In this document: positions 35,817-43,773 of the stretch, piece by piece | Layout: every line of letters begins with the position of its first letter | Numbering within the stretch: position 1 is the first letter of the stretch | Source: Streptomyces sp. NP160 | GTDB taxonomy: Bacteria; Actinomycetota; Actinomycetes; Actinomycetales; Quadrisphaeraceae | Length of the DNA stretch: 60,839 nt | Reading direction: 5' to 3' | NCBI RefSeq assembly: GCF_006335115.1 | Contig: NZ_VDMJ01000022.1 | Coordinates: forward strand, 1 to 60,839 | Notes under the pieces: generated by a model | The model's database searches: none | Told to the model about the DNA's origin: nothing | Seen by the model: only the letters and a program-made list of their open reading frames with translations | Program-made: the position numbers and the translations under genes

Positions 35817-37225
35817 GCGTGGCCCCGTCCCTGCCGAGGGGCTGCCGTCACCGTCGGGTGCGCGGTGGCGGTTCCGGCACTCGGGGCCGGCGCAGCGCGG
35901 TGCAGAAGGTGCGCTGCGCCTCGCAGCGCCGTGGCGGCTTCCCTGGCTGCCGCTTCCTGTTCCCGACGGTGCTGAGTCGCGCGGAGGTCGGCGAGCGCCG
36001 CGGCCAAGGCGCCCGTCGCCATCAGGAGGTCGGCGACCTCCTGTCCCTCTCCGCGCTTCGCGCGGGCCAGACGGGCCAGGTCGCGAGCTGCGCGGCGCAG
36101 GTAGGCCCCTAGAGGGGAGGCGGGGGGCACCCTGCCCCAGGAAGCTCGTGCAGCGCGCTGGTACCGGTCCGTGACTCGATGGACCGTCCCCTCCTGGCGT
36201 CCCTCGACCAATCGCCCCGCGGCCGCGATGACGTCTCCACCCGCGGTGGCGACGTCATCGGCCTCGGTGATGCGCTGATGGTCTCCGAGCGCTCGGGCAG
36301 CGGCGCGGACGGTCTGGGTCGCTTGTCGGTAGGCGTCCTGACGCAGGGCGGGGTCGGTGGTCAGCTGCGGAGGCAGGGGGCCCGACGGCGTCTCCCAGCG
36401 AGCGGCGAGACGACCCCAGGACAGGTCGGGTGCGAGCTTGCTGCCACCGAACCACACCGGCTGGCCCTCGGCGTTGTGGTCTCCGGGCCACGCGACGGCG
36501 TACCCCGTGATGACGTCGGGGTCCTGCTCGCTGCGCCGCTCGCGCACGAGCACTCCAGCCGCGCGCAGCTCGGTGACGAAGGCGGCAGGAGAGTTGGCCA
36601 CCGCTGCAGCGCTCAGCACGGCCCGACGCAGGAGTACTCGCGGCGCTTCGGTCCTCTCGTGGCGCAGCGCCTTCTCCACCTCGCCGCGGGAGGCCTGCTT
36701 GCCGGCTGTGCGGTCGGTCGCGCCGGTCAGCTGCAGTCCCAGCTGCGCCTCCATCGAGCGGCAGGCCTCGCCCACGCGGTAGAAGTCGTTGGACGTTGAG
36801 ACCCTGCGTCCGTCCTGCCGGGCCAGCGTGACCACCACATGCACATGGTCTGCCGCGTGACGCACCGCCACCCAGCGGCAGCCGCCCTCGTCGTCCTTGG
36901 AGGCGAGACCTGTCCGGTCGAGCACCTCCCTGACGACGACTTCCCACTCCGCATCGCTCAGGCGGCGGTCCGCCGGGGCAGTGCGCAGAGCGCAGTGCCA
37001 CACCGACTTGGACGGCTTGCGGAAGTCCGCCAGGAGGGGCTGCTGGAGCATCGTGGTGAGCGCACGGAGGTCGTGCTTGCCGTCCACCATGGCAGGTTGG
37101 TGCACCGACCGCGGATCCCATGCGGCTGCGACGTGCGGGTCCATGTGCTCGTTCACCCGGCCGGGCCCGAAGAGGTAGTGCAGCAGTCCAGCCACCCGTT
37201 GACCGCGGACCACTTTACCGATCAT
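35813..37225 (-). CDS. relaxase/mobilization nuclease
   Basis: 470 residues. Begins MIGKVVRGQRVAGLLHYLFGPGRVNEH, typical of actinobacterial MOB relaxases. HCALRTAPADRRLSDAEWEVVVREVLDRTG follows, and then the histidine motif HAADHVHVVVTLARQDGRRVSTSNDFYRVG (about 130-160), the metal-binding HxH region. The catalytic Tyr may be one of those near the N-terminus. The C-terminal half is helical and Ala/Arg-rich. It nicks oriT and pilots the strand to the T4SS. Between the MobC-like gene (7 bp upstream) and primase. Confidence 0.88.
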   Translation of the reverse strand: MIGKVVRGQRVAGLLHYLFGPGRVNEHMDPHVAAAWDPRSVHQPAMVDGKHDLRALTTMLQQPLLADFRKPSKSVWHCALRTAPADRRLSDAEWEVVVREVLDRTGLASKDDEGGCRWVAVRHAADHVHVVVTLARQDGRRVSTSNDFYRVGEACRSMEAQLGLQLTGATDRTAGKQASRGEVEKALRHERTEAPRVLLRRAVLSAAAVANSPAAFVTELRAAGVLVRERRSEQDPDVITGYAVAWPGDHNAEGQPVWFGGSKLAPDLSWGRLAARWETPSGPLPPQLTTDPALRQDAYRQATQTVRAAARALGDHQRITEADDVATAGGDVIAAAGRLVEGRQEGTVHRVTDRYQRAARASWGRVPPASPLGAYLRRAARDLARLARAKRGEGQEVADLLMATGALAAALADLRATQHRREQEAAAREAATALRGAAHLLHRAAPAPSAGTATAHPTVTAAPRQGRGHA

Positions 37226-37232
37226 GACGGCC

Positions 37233-37745
37233 TCACCTCAGCTTCTGGGTGATGGCGTGGGCTGCTTCGTCCACGTGGACGACGGCCTGCGCTGCGTCCG
37301 CGATCGCAGCGCGCAGCCACGACGGCGGCTCTCCCGTGCGGTGGAGGACCTTGCCCGCGAGGTGGACGTTCGTCTCTAGCCGCCGCAGCTGAGCCCGTGC
37401 GTCGATGAGATCGCCGAGCGCAGCCCGCAGGGGCTCAGAAATCGGTGGTCGGCTGCCGGCAACAGCGGCGACGGTCGCCTCCGCGGCGTAGCCCGAGAGC
37501 GTCAGCCCCGCCGCGCGAGCGGCCTCCTCCACGGCGACCGCCTGCTCCTCGGTGAGGCGCAGGAGCACGCGCACCGAGCGCCGCGGTCCGCGGTGGTCCC
37601 GGTCACGTCGCCGGGCTGAGGCGCGTCGCGCAGCGCAATCCCTCCCGTGCGAGCCGCAGGAGGCGTCGCCGCCCGCGGCACGGGAGCTGTCGCCCTCCGG
37701 GAGCCTGAGAGGTCTGCAGCGCTCGACGGAGTCGTCGTCCTTCAT
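37233..37745 (-). CDS. MobC-like relaxosome accessory protein
   Basis: 170 residues from ATG 37745. The first 60 residues are very basic and low in complexity. The conserved part (about 62-170) begins RSVRVLLRLTEEQAVAVEEAARAAGLTLSGYAAEATVAA, a ribbon-helix-helix-like start shared with MobC proteins. It continues with LRAALGDLIDARAQLRRLETNVHLAGKVLHRTGEPP and a final helix. MobC binds oriT and helps the relaxase open it. Start codon is uncertain: there is no strong ribosome site and a GTG precedes by one codon. Its upstream gap is the natural place for oriT. Confidence 0.8.
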   Translation of the reverse strand: MKDDDSVERCRPLRLPEGDSSRAAGGDASCGSHGRDCAARRASARRRDRDHRGPRRSVRVLLRLTEEQAVAVEEAARAAGLTLSGYAAEATVAAVAGSRPPISEPLRAALGDLIDARAQLRRLETNVHLAGKVLHRTGEPPSWLRAAIADAAQAVVHVDEAAHAITQKLR

Positions 37746-38020
37746 CACACCACGACGGTCGCCGCAGCTGGTTGCCCGCTCAGTGCTCCGTGTTCTCGGG
37801 GCCACCACTGCACCGCACGGGCAACCGCACCTGAGCAGCCTCGCCAGCCTCCCGCACCGTCCAGGAGGTCTTCGTGCTGCCCGCTCCTCGAACGCCACAC
37901 CCCAGCGCCTGTCGGTCGACGTGTCCACGCCCACGCGTCCTGTGGACGACTGGCGCAGTTGTCCACAGGCGTAGGGCGGCCGACCTCGTCGAGTACCGAA
38001 GATGGATCAACGTCCGCTTC
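37746..38020. other. candidate oriT/origin region
   Basis: 275 bp between the divergent MobC-like gene and an unknown gene. It contains a 9-bp inverted repeat GGTTGCCCG (37770-37778) / CGGGCAACC (37818-37826). It also holds CCTGTGGAC (37939-37947) / GTCCACAGG (37961-37969), which embeds two DnaA-box-like 9-mers, TTGTCCACA on the plus strand (37959-37967) and TCGTCCACA on the minus strand (37941-37949). Position beside mobC-relaxase is the usual site of oriT, and the DnaA-box-like pair would suit a replication origin or DnaA control. Confidence 0.5.
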
Positions 38021-38395
38021 ATGGATGACCGCACCTCCCGTCTACTCGGCTCCCGCGAGACGAGGACCACCCACGTCCCACACCCGGCGGTGCGCAATGC
38101 ACTGCGCTCCCTGCTCCGGGTACTCGCGGATCCTGAGGCGTCGCCCGTGGCCCTCGACCTCGTCGACGAGGTCGCGGACGTCGTGACCGACCTTATCGAC
38201 GTCGACCCTCCGCTGCCCCCTCTGACCTACCCCGAACGCGGGGCTTGGGGGGATGAGCACGCGCTGGAGCTGGTCTGCAGCGCCATCGCCGACCTGGAGA
38301 CAGCGGTGGAGGTCAGTGCTGACGCGTCGGAGAGGCTCCGTACGGCCATCGCAGCCCGTCGGCTGCGGGCGGTCATCGGCAGGTGGCGGCAGTGA
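38021..38395 (+). CDS. hypothetical protein
   Basis: 124 residues from ATG 38021. No family recognised. Mostly helical with HPAVRNALRSLLRVLADPEASPVALDLVDEVADVVTDLIDVDPP and a C-terminal ALELVCSAIADLETAVEVSADASERLRTAIAARRLRAVIG. No membrane segment or signal. Its stop overlaps the next gene's GTG (GTGA), so the two are probably one unit. Given its position opposite the mobilization genes, it could be an element maintenance or regulatory protein. Confidence 0.6.
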   Translation: MDDRTSRLLGSRETRTTHVPHPAVRNALRSLLRVLADPEASPVALDLVDEVADVVTDLIDVDPPLPPLTYPERGAWGDEHALELVCSAIADLETAVEVSADASERLRTAIAARRLRAVIGRWRQ

Positions 38396-39816
38396 GTGGT
38401 GACTGGCGCGGGCACAGCGAGGACCTGACCGTCCGGCTGGCGCACCTCGTCAAGCTCGGATCCGAGCCAGCCGTGAACGACCTCGATGCAGCCCTGCACG
38501 CGCGACGGGCCGTGATGACCCTGGCGACGGACGTCCTCTTCGTCGTCAGCCAGGTTCCCCGTCACACCCCTCGTCGCTGGGACAAGAGCGAGCGTGAGAT
38601 GCACCCTGTCGAGTACCTCGGACGCGTGCTGCAGACACAGCACCAGCCGCTGCCGAAGATCTCTCTGGCGGAGTGCCTGGCCCAGAAGGGATCGGGACCC
38701 GGTGGGCAGGTCTGGCGGAGGGCGGCCACCGATGCGGTCCTCGCCCACCACGAGTGGAGCCGCCTCGACGCACTCGACCAGCGTCTCGGCAGCGAAGCGT
38801 GGACCGCGGTGCACGAGGTCGCGCAGTTCACCCACGCGCTGTCACTCCTCGACGAGGGGCTCGCCGTCTGCTGTCACACCGCAGGGCGGCACGACGACGC
38901 TGCCGCGCTCCTCGACGCGGCTCCCCGATTGCGCGGAGCCGCAGTCCCCGTTGTCGCCCTCGCCGGCAGCGGACCGCTGCCCGTGCTCCGGACGCGCACG
39001 CCACCGGTCGCTCGGGCCGCGCTCATCATCCGCCGTCCCGAGCACCTCCCGGCTGCGCTCGAGCGCCTGACGCACCTGGTGCGGACGGCCGAGCAGGTCA
39101 GCCCCGCCCACGTCCAGTTCGCCTACCGCCTGCTCGGGCGGGTCAGCGGGGACGCCTGCACTGCTCTGTCGAGCACAGAGCAGCTGACCTTGCCCGCCAC
39201 GACGCCGTCCGGCGCTTCCAGCTCGGCGGCGACGCTCGGGGACGTCGCCGTCGAGTTCAGCCGAGCCCTGCACCGGGCCGGACGCCAACCCGGCCGTGCC
39301 AGCACCGTGGAGGCCTCCGACTCCGCGGTCCTGGTGCAGCTGCAGCTCATCGCCACCCTGAGCGCCGCGGAGCCGTCTGCGCGAGGGCTCCTGTGGGCCA
39401 GGGGTACGCCAGGGCGAGCAAGGCAGGCCGCCATGGAACTGCTGAGGGCCTCGACCAGCACCGCAGACGCGCTCTCCGAGGTGACCGTCCGATGCCTGGA
39501 GGACAGGAAGTGGCTCGTGCCAGCCGGCTTCGGGGGTGCAGCCGAGCTGACGTGGGTGCCGTCGTGGCCGCACCAGGCTGATGCCGTCAACCCGGATGCA
39601 CCGCCGCTGCTCGCCGCCGGGCTCGACGCACGTCGGCTCGGTGAGGTCGTGGCTGACCGCCTGACGACCGAGCTGCCACAGACGGTGGCCGCGGCAGCGG
39701 GGCGCTCCCGCCCTCCTGCGGACAAGCGGCTCGGCGCCGCCCTGTTGTCGGCGGAGCGACAGGCAGCGCCGATGGCCATGCGCGCGTCCGAACTACGGCT
39801 CCGGCCGGGCCGCTGA
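38392..39816 (+). CDS. hypothetical protein of the mobile element
   Basis: 474 residues, no recognised family, no membrane helix or signal. Predicted mainly helical, with RLDALDQRLGSEAWTAVHEVAQFTHALSLL, ALERLTHLVRTAEQVSPAHVQFAYRLLGRV and DVAVEFSRALHRAGRQPG. A GTG at 38392 gives a GTGA overlap with the upstream gene and is preferred to a GTG three codons earlier. Resembles the large helical proteins of unknown role common near mobilization genes of actinobacterial elements. No catalytic motif seen. Confidence 0.65.
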   Translation: MSGDWRGHSEDLTVRLAHLVKLGSEPAVNDLDAALHARRAVMTLATDVLFVVSQVPRHTPRRWDKSEREMHPVEYLGRVLQTQHQPLPKISLAECLAQKGSGPGGQVWRRAATDAVLAHHEWSRLDALDQRLGSEAWTAVHEVAQFTHALSLLDEGLAVCCHTAGRHDDAAALLDAAPRLRGAAVPVVALAGSGPLPVLRTRTPPVARAALIIRRPEHLPAALERLTHLVRTAEQVSPAHVQFAYRLLGRVSGDACTALSSTEQLTLPATTPSGASSSAATLGDVAVEFSRALHRAGRQPGRASTVEASDSAVLVQLQLIATLSAAEPSARGLLWARGTPGRARQAAMELLRASTSTADALSEVTVRCLEDRKWLVPAGFGGAAELTWVPSWPHQADAVNPDAPPLLAAGLDARRLGEVVADRLTTELPQTVAAAAGRSRPPADKRLGAALLSAERQAAPMAMRASELRLRPGR

Positions 39817-39901
39817 ACCGGAACGTCAGCAGCCCGGCGAGAGGCCCACCTCCATCCACCTGCCAGAACCACCAACAGACCCGACAAGAGGAGTCATCAC
39901 C

Positions 39902-41299
39902 ATGCCCAAGCACCGCCAGCCCACTCCCGCCGCGCGTCGTGCGCGCCCTGCCCTGGTCACCGCTGGAGCGCTGACGCTCCTGTGCACCGCCACCGGCGTC
40001 GCCCTGGCCGCCACGAACCCCGCGGCCGAGCCGTCACCGGCTGCCTCATCGGCGATGGAGTCGGCGACCACCGCCCCGACGTCCGACACGACGAAGCAGC
40101 CCACCGCAGCGCCGACGGCGACGGCGACCAGCGACCCGACGGCTCGCGACGCCGACGCGGAAGCCACTCCGTCGCCACCGGTCAGCGACGGCCAGGCATG
40201 GCTGTCCGGAGCCTCCGGCGACGGAGCCGCGGACGGGGCGCTGGGCCAGTGGCGCGGAGATCCGGTCGACATCGTCGGCACCTGGGCCGACGAGGGCGAC
40301 AATCAGACCGAGCTGTACTCCATCGCCCCCGGCGGAGAGGTCGCCGACTTCGACGGCGCCATCGACATCGCCCCCGGCGGCCTGCAGGACGGCGACACCT
40401 GGGCCACGGCTGCCGACGGCGCCTACGACGACCGCTGGCGAAAGTCCCTGACCCGCATGGCCGAGCTGCGCGCCGGCAAGGGAACCACCTACATCCGCCC
40501 CTTCCACGAGTTCAACCTCGCCGGGTGGGACTGGACGGTCAGCCCTGGCGAGGCCGAGGCCTTCAAGACCGCCTGGACGCGCTACCGCGCCATCCAGCAA
40601 GACGTCTTCCCGCAGGCGCAACTCGTCTACGGCGTCAACGTCACCAGCTCGGGCACCGACCTCGACTGGCGCACCACCTGGCCCGGCGACGGCCAGGCCG
40701 ACGTGCTCGGTGTGGACACCTACAACGGCTGGCCGACCATCACCTCCGCAGCCGACTTCGAGGCCCAGCTCGACGCCCGCGGCGACGACGGCATCCCGGT
40801 CGGGCTGGACGCCTACAGCGAGCAGGCCGCCGAGTGGGGCGTGCCGCTGGCCGTGCCGGAGTGGTCCGGCCGCGCGGAGATGGGCGATGAGAGCGCCTAC
40901 GTCACCGGGATGGTCGACTGGTTCGCCGCGAACGCCGGCAACGGCCCGGGGCAGCTGGCCTACGAGATCCTCTTCAACGCACCCCAGGACGACGGCAACT
41001 TCCAGCTCTTCTCCGACGCCACGCGGATGCCCGAGTCCGCGCAGGCCTACGTCGAGGCCGTCGACGCGACCTCCGGCGACCGCGCAGCCGAGCCCAGCCG
41101 TCCCGCCGAGGAGCCGGCCGCGACCCAGGACGAGGCCGAGGACGAGGACGAGGCCACCGCGTCTGCAACGGCTTCACGGCCCGCCACCGCTCCGGAGACG
41201 GTCCCGCCGGCCGGTGCGACGCCGGCCGTCGAGCAGGCAGACATCGACGAGCTGGTCGCGCGGCTCGATGCGCTCATCGCCAGGCTCCAGCAAGGCTGA
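39902..41299 (+). CDS. secreted glycoside hydrolase family 26 (mannanase-like) protein
   Basis: 465 residues. Signal peptide (about 1-36: RRARPALVTAGALTLLCTATGVALAAT), a Thr/Ala/Pro/Ser linker (about 37-90), then a GH26-type barrel (about 95-380). TTYIRPFHEFNLAGWDWTVS holds the general acid Glu of the R-P-x-H-E motif; ADVLGVDTYNGWP and VPLAVPEWSGRAEMGDE, with the nucleophile Glu, follow. The C-terminal tail is Ala/Glu/Pro-rich and ends in a short helix. GH26 enzymes cleave beta-1,4-mannan or related beta-1,3 links. GAGGAG lies 8 nt before the ATG. It is cargo: a polysaccharide enzyme inside a conjugative element, with no transporter beside it. Confidence 0.87.
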   Translation: MPKHRQPTPAARRARPALVTAGALTLLCTATGVALAATNPAAEPSPAASSAMESATTAPTSDTTKQPTAAPTATATSDPTARDADAEATPSPPVSDGQAWLSGASGDGAADGALGQWRGDPVDIVGTWADEGDNQTELYSIAPGGEVADFDGAIDIAPGGLQDGDTWATAADGAYDDRWRKSLTRMAELRAGKGTTYIRPFHEFNLAGWDWTVSPGEAEAFKTAWTRYRAIQQDVFPQAQLVYGVNVTSSGTDLDWRTTWPGDGQADVLGVDTYNGWPTITSAADFEAQLDARGDDGIPVGLDAYSEQAAEWGVPLAVPEWSGRAEMGDESAYVTGMVDWFAANAGNGPGQLAYEILFNAPQDDGNFQLFSDATRMPESAQAYVEAVDATSGDRAAEPSRPAEEPAATQDEAEDEDEATASATASRPATAPETVPPAGATPAVEQADIDELVARLDALIARLQQG

Positions 41300-41319
41300 C
41301 TCACCCGCGCGGCCTCCCG

Positions 41320-41652
41320 GTGTCGGTGGCGAAGACCAGCATCACAGCCGTGGCCGGAGGGATGGCGAAGAAGGGGGCACCGCTGCCCGCGTGGCTGGTC
41401 GCCGCCAACACCGAGCAGCGCCTTGCCGCGGAGGAGGCGATGCGCCAGCGCCGCCCGGCGGGCAACCCGTTCGTGTGGGTCGTCGGCTCCGAGGCGGACT
41501 ACCCCGGCATCGTCATCGACCGCCGCCGGGTGGGCGCGGGCTGGCAGATCTACGTCGCTCATACCTCGCCTCGGCATGAGCTGCTGCAGCAGTGGCTGGT
41601 CGCCGAGCAGCTCCTCCCCTATGAGCGCCTCGGACCCGAGCCACAGCCGTAG
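41320..41652 (+). CDS. small hypothetical protein
   Basis: 110 residues, no family recognised. Conserved-looking core: LPAWLVAANTEQRLAAEEAMRQRRPAGNPFVWVVGSEADYPGIVIDRRRVGAGWQIYVAHTSP, likely alpha+beta. No signal or membrane helix. Start uncertain: GTG at 41320 or 41326, or ATG at 41362, the last with GGAGGG directly abutting it and so too close. A 12-bp hairpin begins 8 bp past the stop, which supports it as a real transcription unit. Confidence 0.55.
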   Translation: MSVAKTSITAVAGGMAKKGAPLPAWLVAANTEQRLAAEEAMRQRRPAGNPFVWVVGSEADYPGIVIDRRRVGAGWQIYVAHTSPRHELLQQWLVAEQLLPYERLGPEPQP

Positions 41653-42223
41653 CGACCCCCGCAGCAGGCGCCAGCCCGTCAGAGTCGGCGCCTGCTGCGT
41701 CGTCGGCGAGGTCCGCGGAGCAGTTCGCCGCGCGAGACTCGGGGCGCGTCCCTACGACGGTCGAGGCGCCTCACCGGCGGTGTTCCCTCACCGAAGAGCG
41801 GCCGTGGACGGGGGAGTGGTGGCTGGCCGGCGTTGGTTGGGAGCGGCACGTCGGTCCGTGGCTGGCGCCGTCACGAGAGCGGCCCGGGCGCTTCGCGCTG
41901 TGTCATTCGACGCAGCAAAGTGAGACGGGCCACCGAACGGGTCAAACGCGACTTGAACACAAGCCGTGAAGACAGCGGGCCTGGCGCCGATGAGCCGTCC
42001 GGAGAGGAGTCGGCCACCGAGACGACTCGGCACCTCAACGGCCTCGTCGAGGCGTCTGGTGGCCATCACTGGTACGACGACGAGACGGCCAGGTGTACTG
42101 CCTGGATGACCCGTCCCGCCCTGGTGCACCACGCGCATAAGGGCAGGAGGGATGATCAGTTTCTGCGGCGTTGACTACTCGCTGACGCAGTGACGAGCGA
42201 GCCGAGAACAGGAGGACCACACC
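41653..42223. other. 571-bp region without a confident gene
   Basis: Holds the hairpin terminator at 41661-41698. Short open frames here, for example one of about 113 codons from 41833 on the plus strand, lack a ribosome site, a family match and sensible composition. It may be degenerate sequence near the right end of the accessory island. Confidence 0.4.
41661..41698 (+). terminator. 12-bp stem hairpin after the small gene
   Basis: GCAGCAGGCGCC (41661-41672) pairs perfectly with GGCGCCTGCTGC (41687-41698) across a 14-nt loop, 8 bp after the stop of the preceding gene. No T tract. Confidence 0.6.
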
Positions 42224-42457
42224 ATGGTCGCTGGCATGTCGATGCTCTTGATGGGCATCGTGGTGGTCAACCTGGCTGCCGTGCTCACGGTCTATGCGAT
42301 CTTGCGCGGCCGGCAGCCCGCCCGGGTGGCCGTTCCGGTGATCTCCGTGATGGTCCTCGCAGCGATATGCACCTTTGCGGCAGCGCGCACACTGGGTGGC
42401 CTGGAGTTCGAGTGGGATCAAATGAACGCCGGAGGCGTGCTCCTTCCACCTCGCTAG
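42224..42457 (+). CDS. small two-helix membrane protein
   Basis: 77 residues, too short to stand on length, but ATG 42224 is preceded by a strong AGGAGG. Two membrane helices: MSMLLMGIVVVNLAAVLTVYAIL (about 5-27) and VAVPVISVMVLAAICTFAAARTL (about 35-57). They are joined by a basic loop RGRQPAR and followed by an acidic tail. No family recognised. It is the last gene before the chromosomal sugar-metabolism region. Confidence 0.7.
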   Translation: MVAGMSMLLMGIVVVNLAAVLTVYAILRGRQPARVAVPVISVMVLAAICTFAAARTLGGLEFEWDQMNAGGVLLPPR

Positions 42458-42720
42458 CCGCAGGTCCATCTGCCGGAGATGGCGATCGTCAATCGGTACT
42501 CGGGATGGTGGCCTCGAGACGTGAGATGAGAAAAAGTTGGTAGTCGATGACGCCTGGCACCTGCACTTCGAGCTCGCACTGCCGCAGGCACGGTGTCGGC
42601 GCCGCCCCCACGAGGACCCTGCGGCTCGTTGGCCACGGGCACGGCGCGGAGGCGCTGAGGACCGCATCGACGGCGCTCCGGTCACCCGGAGCCGAGTGGA
42701 CGCCCAGACCCCGCCACAGG
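42458..42720. other. intergenic region, possible right edge of the accessory island
   Basis: 263 bp between the small membrane protein and the first sugar gene, with an unusual A-rich GATGAGAAAAAGTTGG stretch near 42530. No gene is supportable. It contains the hairpin at 42675-42692. It shares no convincing direct repeat with the left edge near 4420. Confidence 0.35.
42675..42692 (-). terminator. short hairpin after the minus-strand oxidoreductase operon
   Basis: GCTCCGG (42675-42681), loop TCAC and CCGGAGC (42686-42692) form a perfect 7-bp stem 28 bp beyond the end of the last operon gene. No T tract. Confidence 0.4.
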
Positions 42721-43773
42721 TCACTGGGCGGCGACGCCGTGGACGGCTGCCTGCACGGCGTCGAGGGCGCGCAGCGTGGCCAGCGAGGCGTCGAGCGAGC
42801 GCAGGGGTGTCTCGGTGAGCCCGGCGTCCACGCACCGCGCGACCTCAGCCGCCTGCCAGTGCAGGCCGGCGTGCCCGGTCTCAGGCTCACGGCGGACCAC
42901 CGGGGTCGGGCGCGCCCCTGACCCACCGGCGGGGACGAGGACGACGTCGCCGGAGGCGTAGAAGGGACCCGGCAGGCGCAGCGTGGCGCGCTCGCCGACC
43001 ACGTGCGCCGTCGTCGGGGTGTCTCCCAGCAGCGTGGTGTGCACCGACGAGAGCGCTTCGCCGTGCTGCAGAACGGCGCCTACCTGCCCCAACACGCCAC
43101 TGGCGTGGGGCACCCCCGTGGCGGTGGCGGCAGTGACCTCGCCGAGCACCCACGTGGCCAGCGCGAGCGGGTAGGTGGCCAGGTCGAGCAGGGGTCCGCC
43201 GTGCTGCTCCGAATCGAAGACGCGGTGCCCGGGGTCGAAGTGCTCGCCGAGGTCGGCGTCGACGGCGCTCACCGCTCCGAGGGTGCCGTCGTCGAGCAGC
43301 TGGCGCACCACGTCCCACCGCGGGAGGTAGGAGCTCCACAGCGCTTCGGCGCAGAAGACGCCCGCGGAGCGGGCGGCGTCGGCGATCCGCTGCCCCTGCG
43401 CGGCGTCCAGGGCCAGGGGCTTCTCGACCAGCACCGGCTTGCCCGCTTCCAGGGCGGCGAGCGCACCGGCGAGGTGGTCCGCGTGGCCGGTGGCCACGTA
43501 GACGACGTCGACGGCCGGGTCGGCGACCAGCTCAGCCCGGCTGCCCCAGGTGCGCTCGACCCCCAGCCGCTGCGCGGCGGCCCGGGCGCGGTCGCCGCTG
43601 CGGGACCCGATGGCGGTGACCCGCTGGCGCGTTCCCGCCCGCACCGCCGCAACGAACCTCTCGACGATCCACCCGGTCCCCATGACGCCCCAGCGCAGTG
43701 CCGGGGCCATCACCGGGTCGGGAGTGCGCGGTTCGGGCAGCGCGGTGGGCAGGGCAGTGCCGAGCGCGCTCAC
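42721..43773 (-). CDS. Gfo/Idh/MocA family oxidoreductase
   Basis: 350 residues from GTG 43773, which overlaps the upstream stop (GTGA). Rossmann fold start is LRWGVMGTGWIVERFVAAV, catalytic EKP is in GKPVLVEKPLAL, and the C-terminal alpha/beta domain has YPLALATWVLGE. It lacks the D/H sugar-binding pair of true IolG at the usual place, looking more like a trans-1,2-dihydrobenzenediol or glucose-fructose-type dehydrogenase. NAD(P)-dependent, substrate unknown. Last of three overlapping dehydrogenase genes. Confidence 0.85.
   Translation of the reverse strand: MSALGTALPTALPEPRTPDPVMAPALRWGVMGTGWIVERFVAAVRAGTRQRVTAIGSRSGDRARAAAQRLGVERTWGSRAELVADPAVDVVYVATGHADHLAGALAALEAGKPVLVEKPLALDAAQGQRIADAARSAGVFCAEALWSSYLPRWDVVRQLLDDGTLGAVSAVDADLGEHFDPGHRVFDSEQHGGPLLDLATYPLALATWVLGEVTAATATGVPHASGVLGQVGAVLQHGEALSSVHTTLLGDTPTTAHVVGERATLRLPGPFYASGDVVLVPAGGSGARPTPVVRREPETGHAGLHWQAAEVARCVDAGLTETPLRSLDASLATLRALDAVQAAVHGVAAQ

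Noticed and set aside
41788-42174. Possible small genes of about 113-116 codons on both strands
   Set aside because: No ribosome site, no family resemblance, and both strands are equally open. Reported as a region without a confident gene.
4420-42720. att direct repeats flanking the island
   Set aside because: Only short matches such as TGGGCGGCG (near 4490 and 42724) were seen, which are expected by chance in this composition. No tRNA gene lies at either edge.
42489-42720. Minus-strand coding remnant ending near 42489
   Set aside because: The open frame is an out-of-frame continuation of the oxidoreductase gene with no recognisable homology, so a pseudogene cannot be supported.
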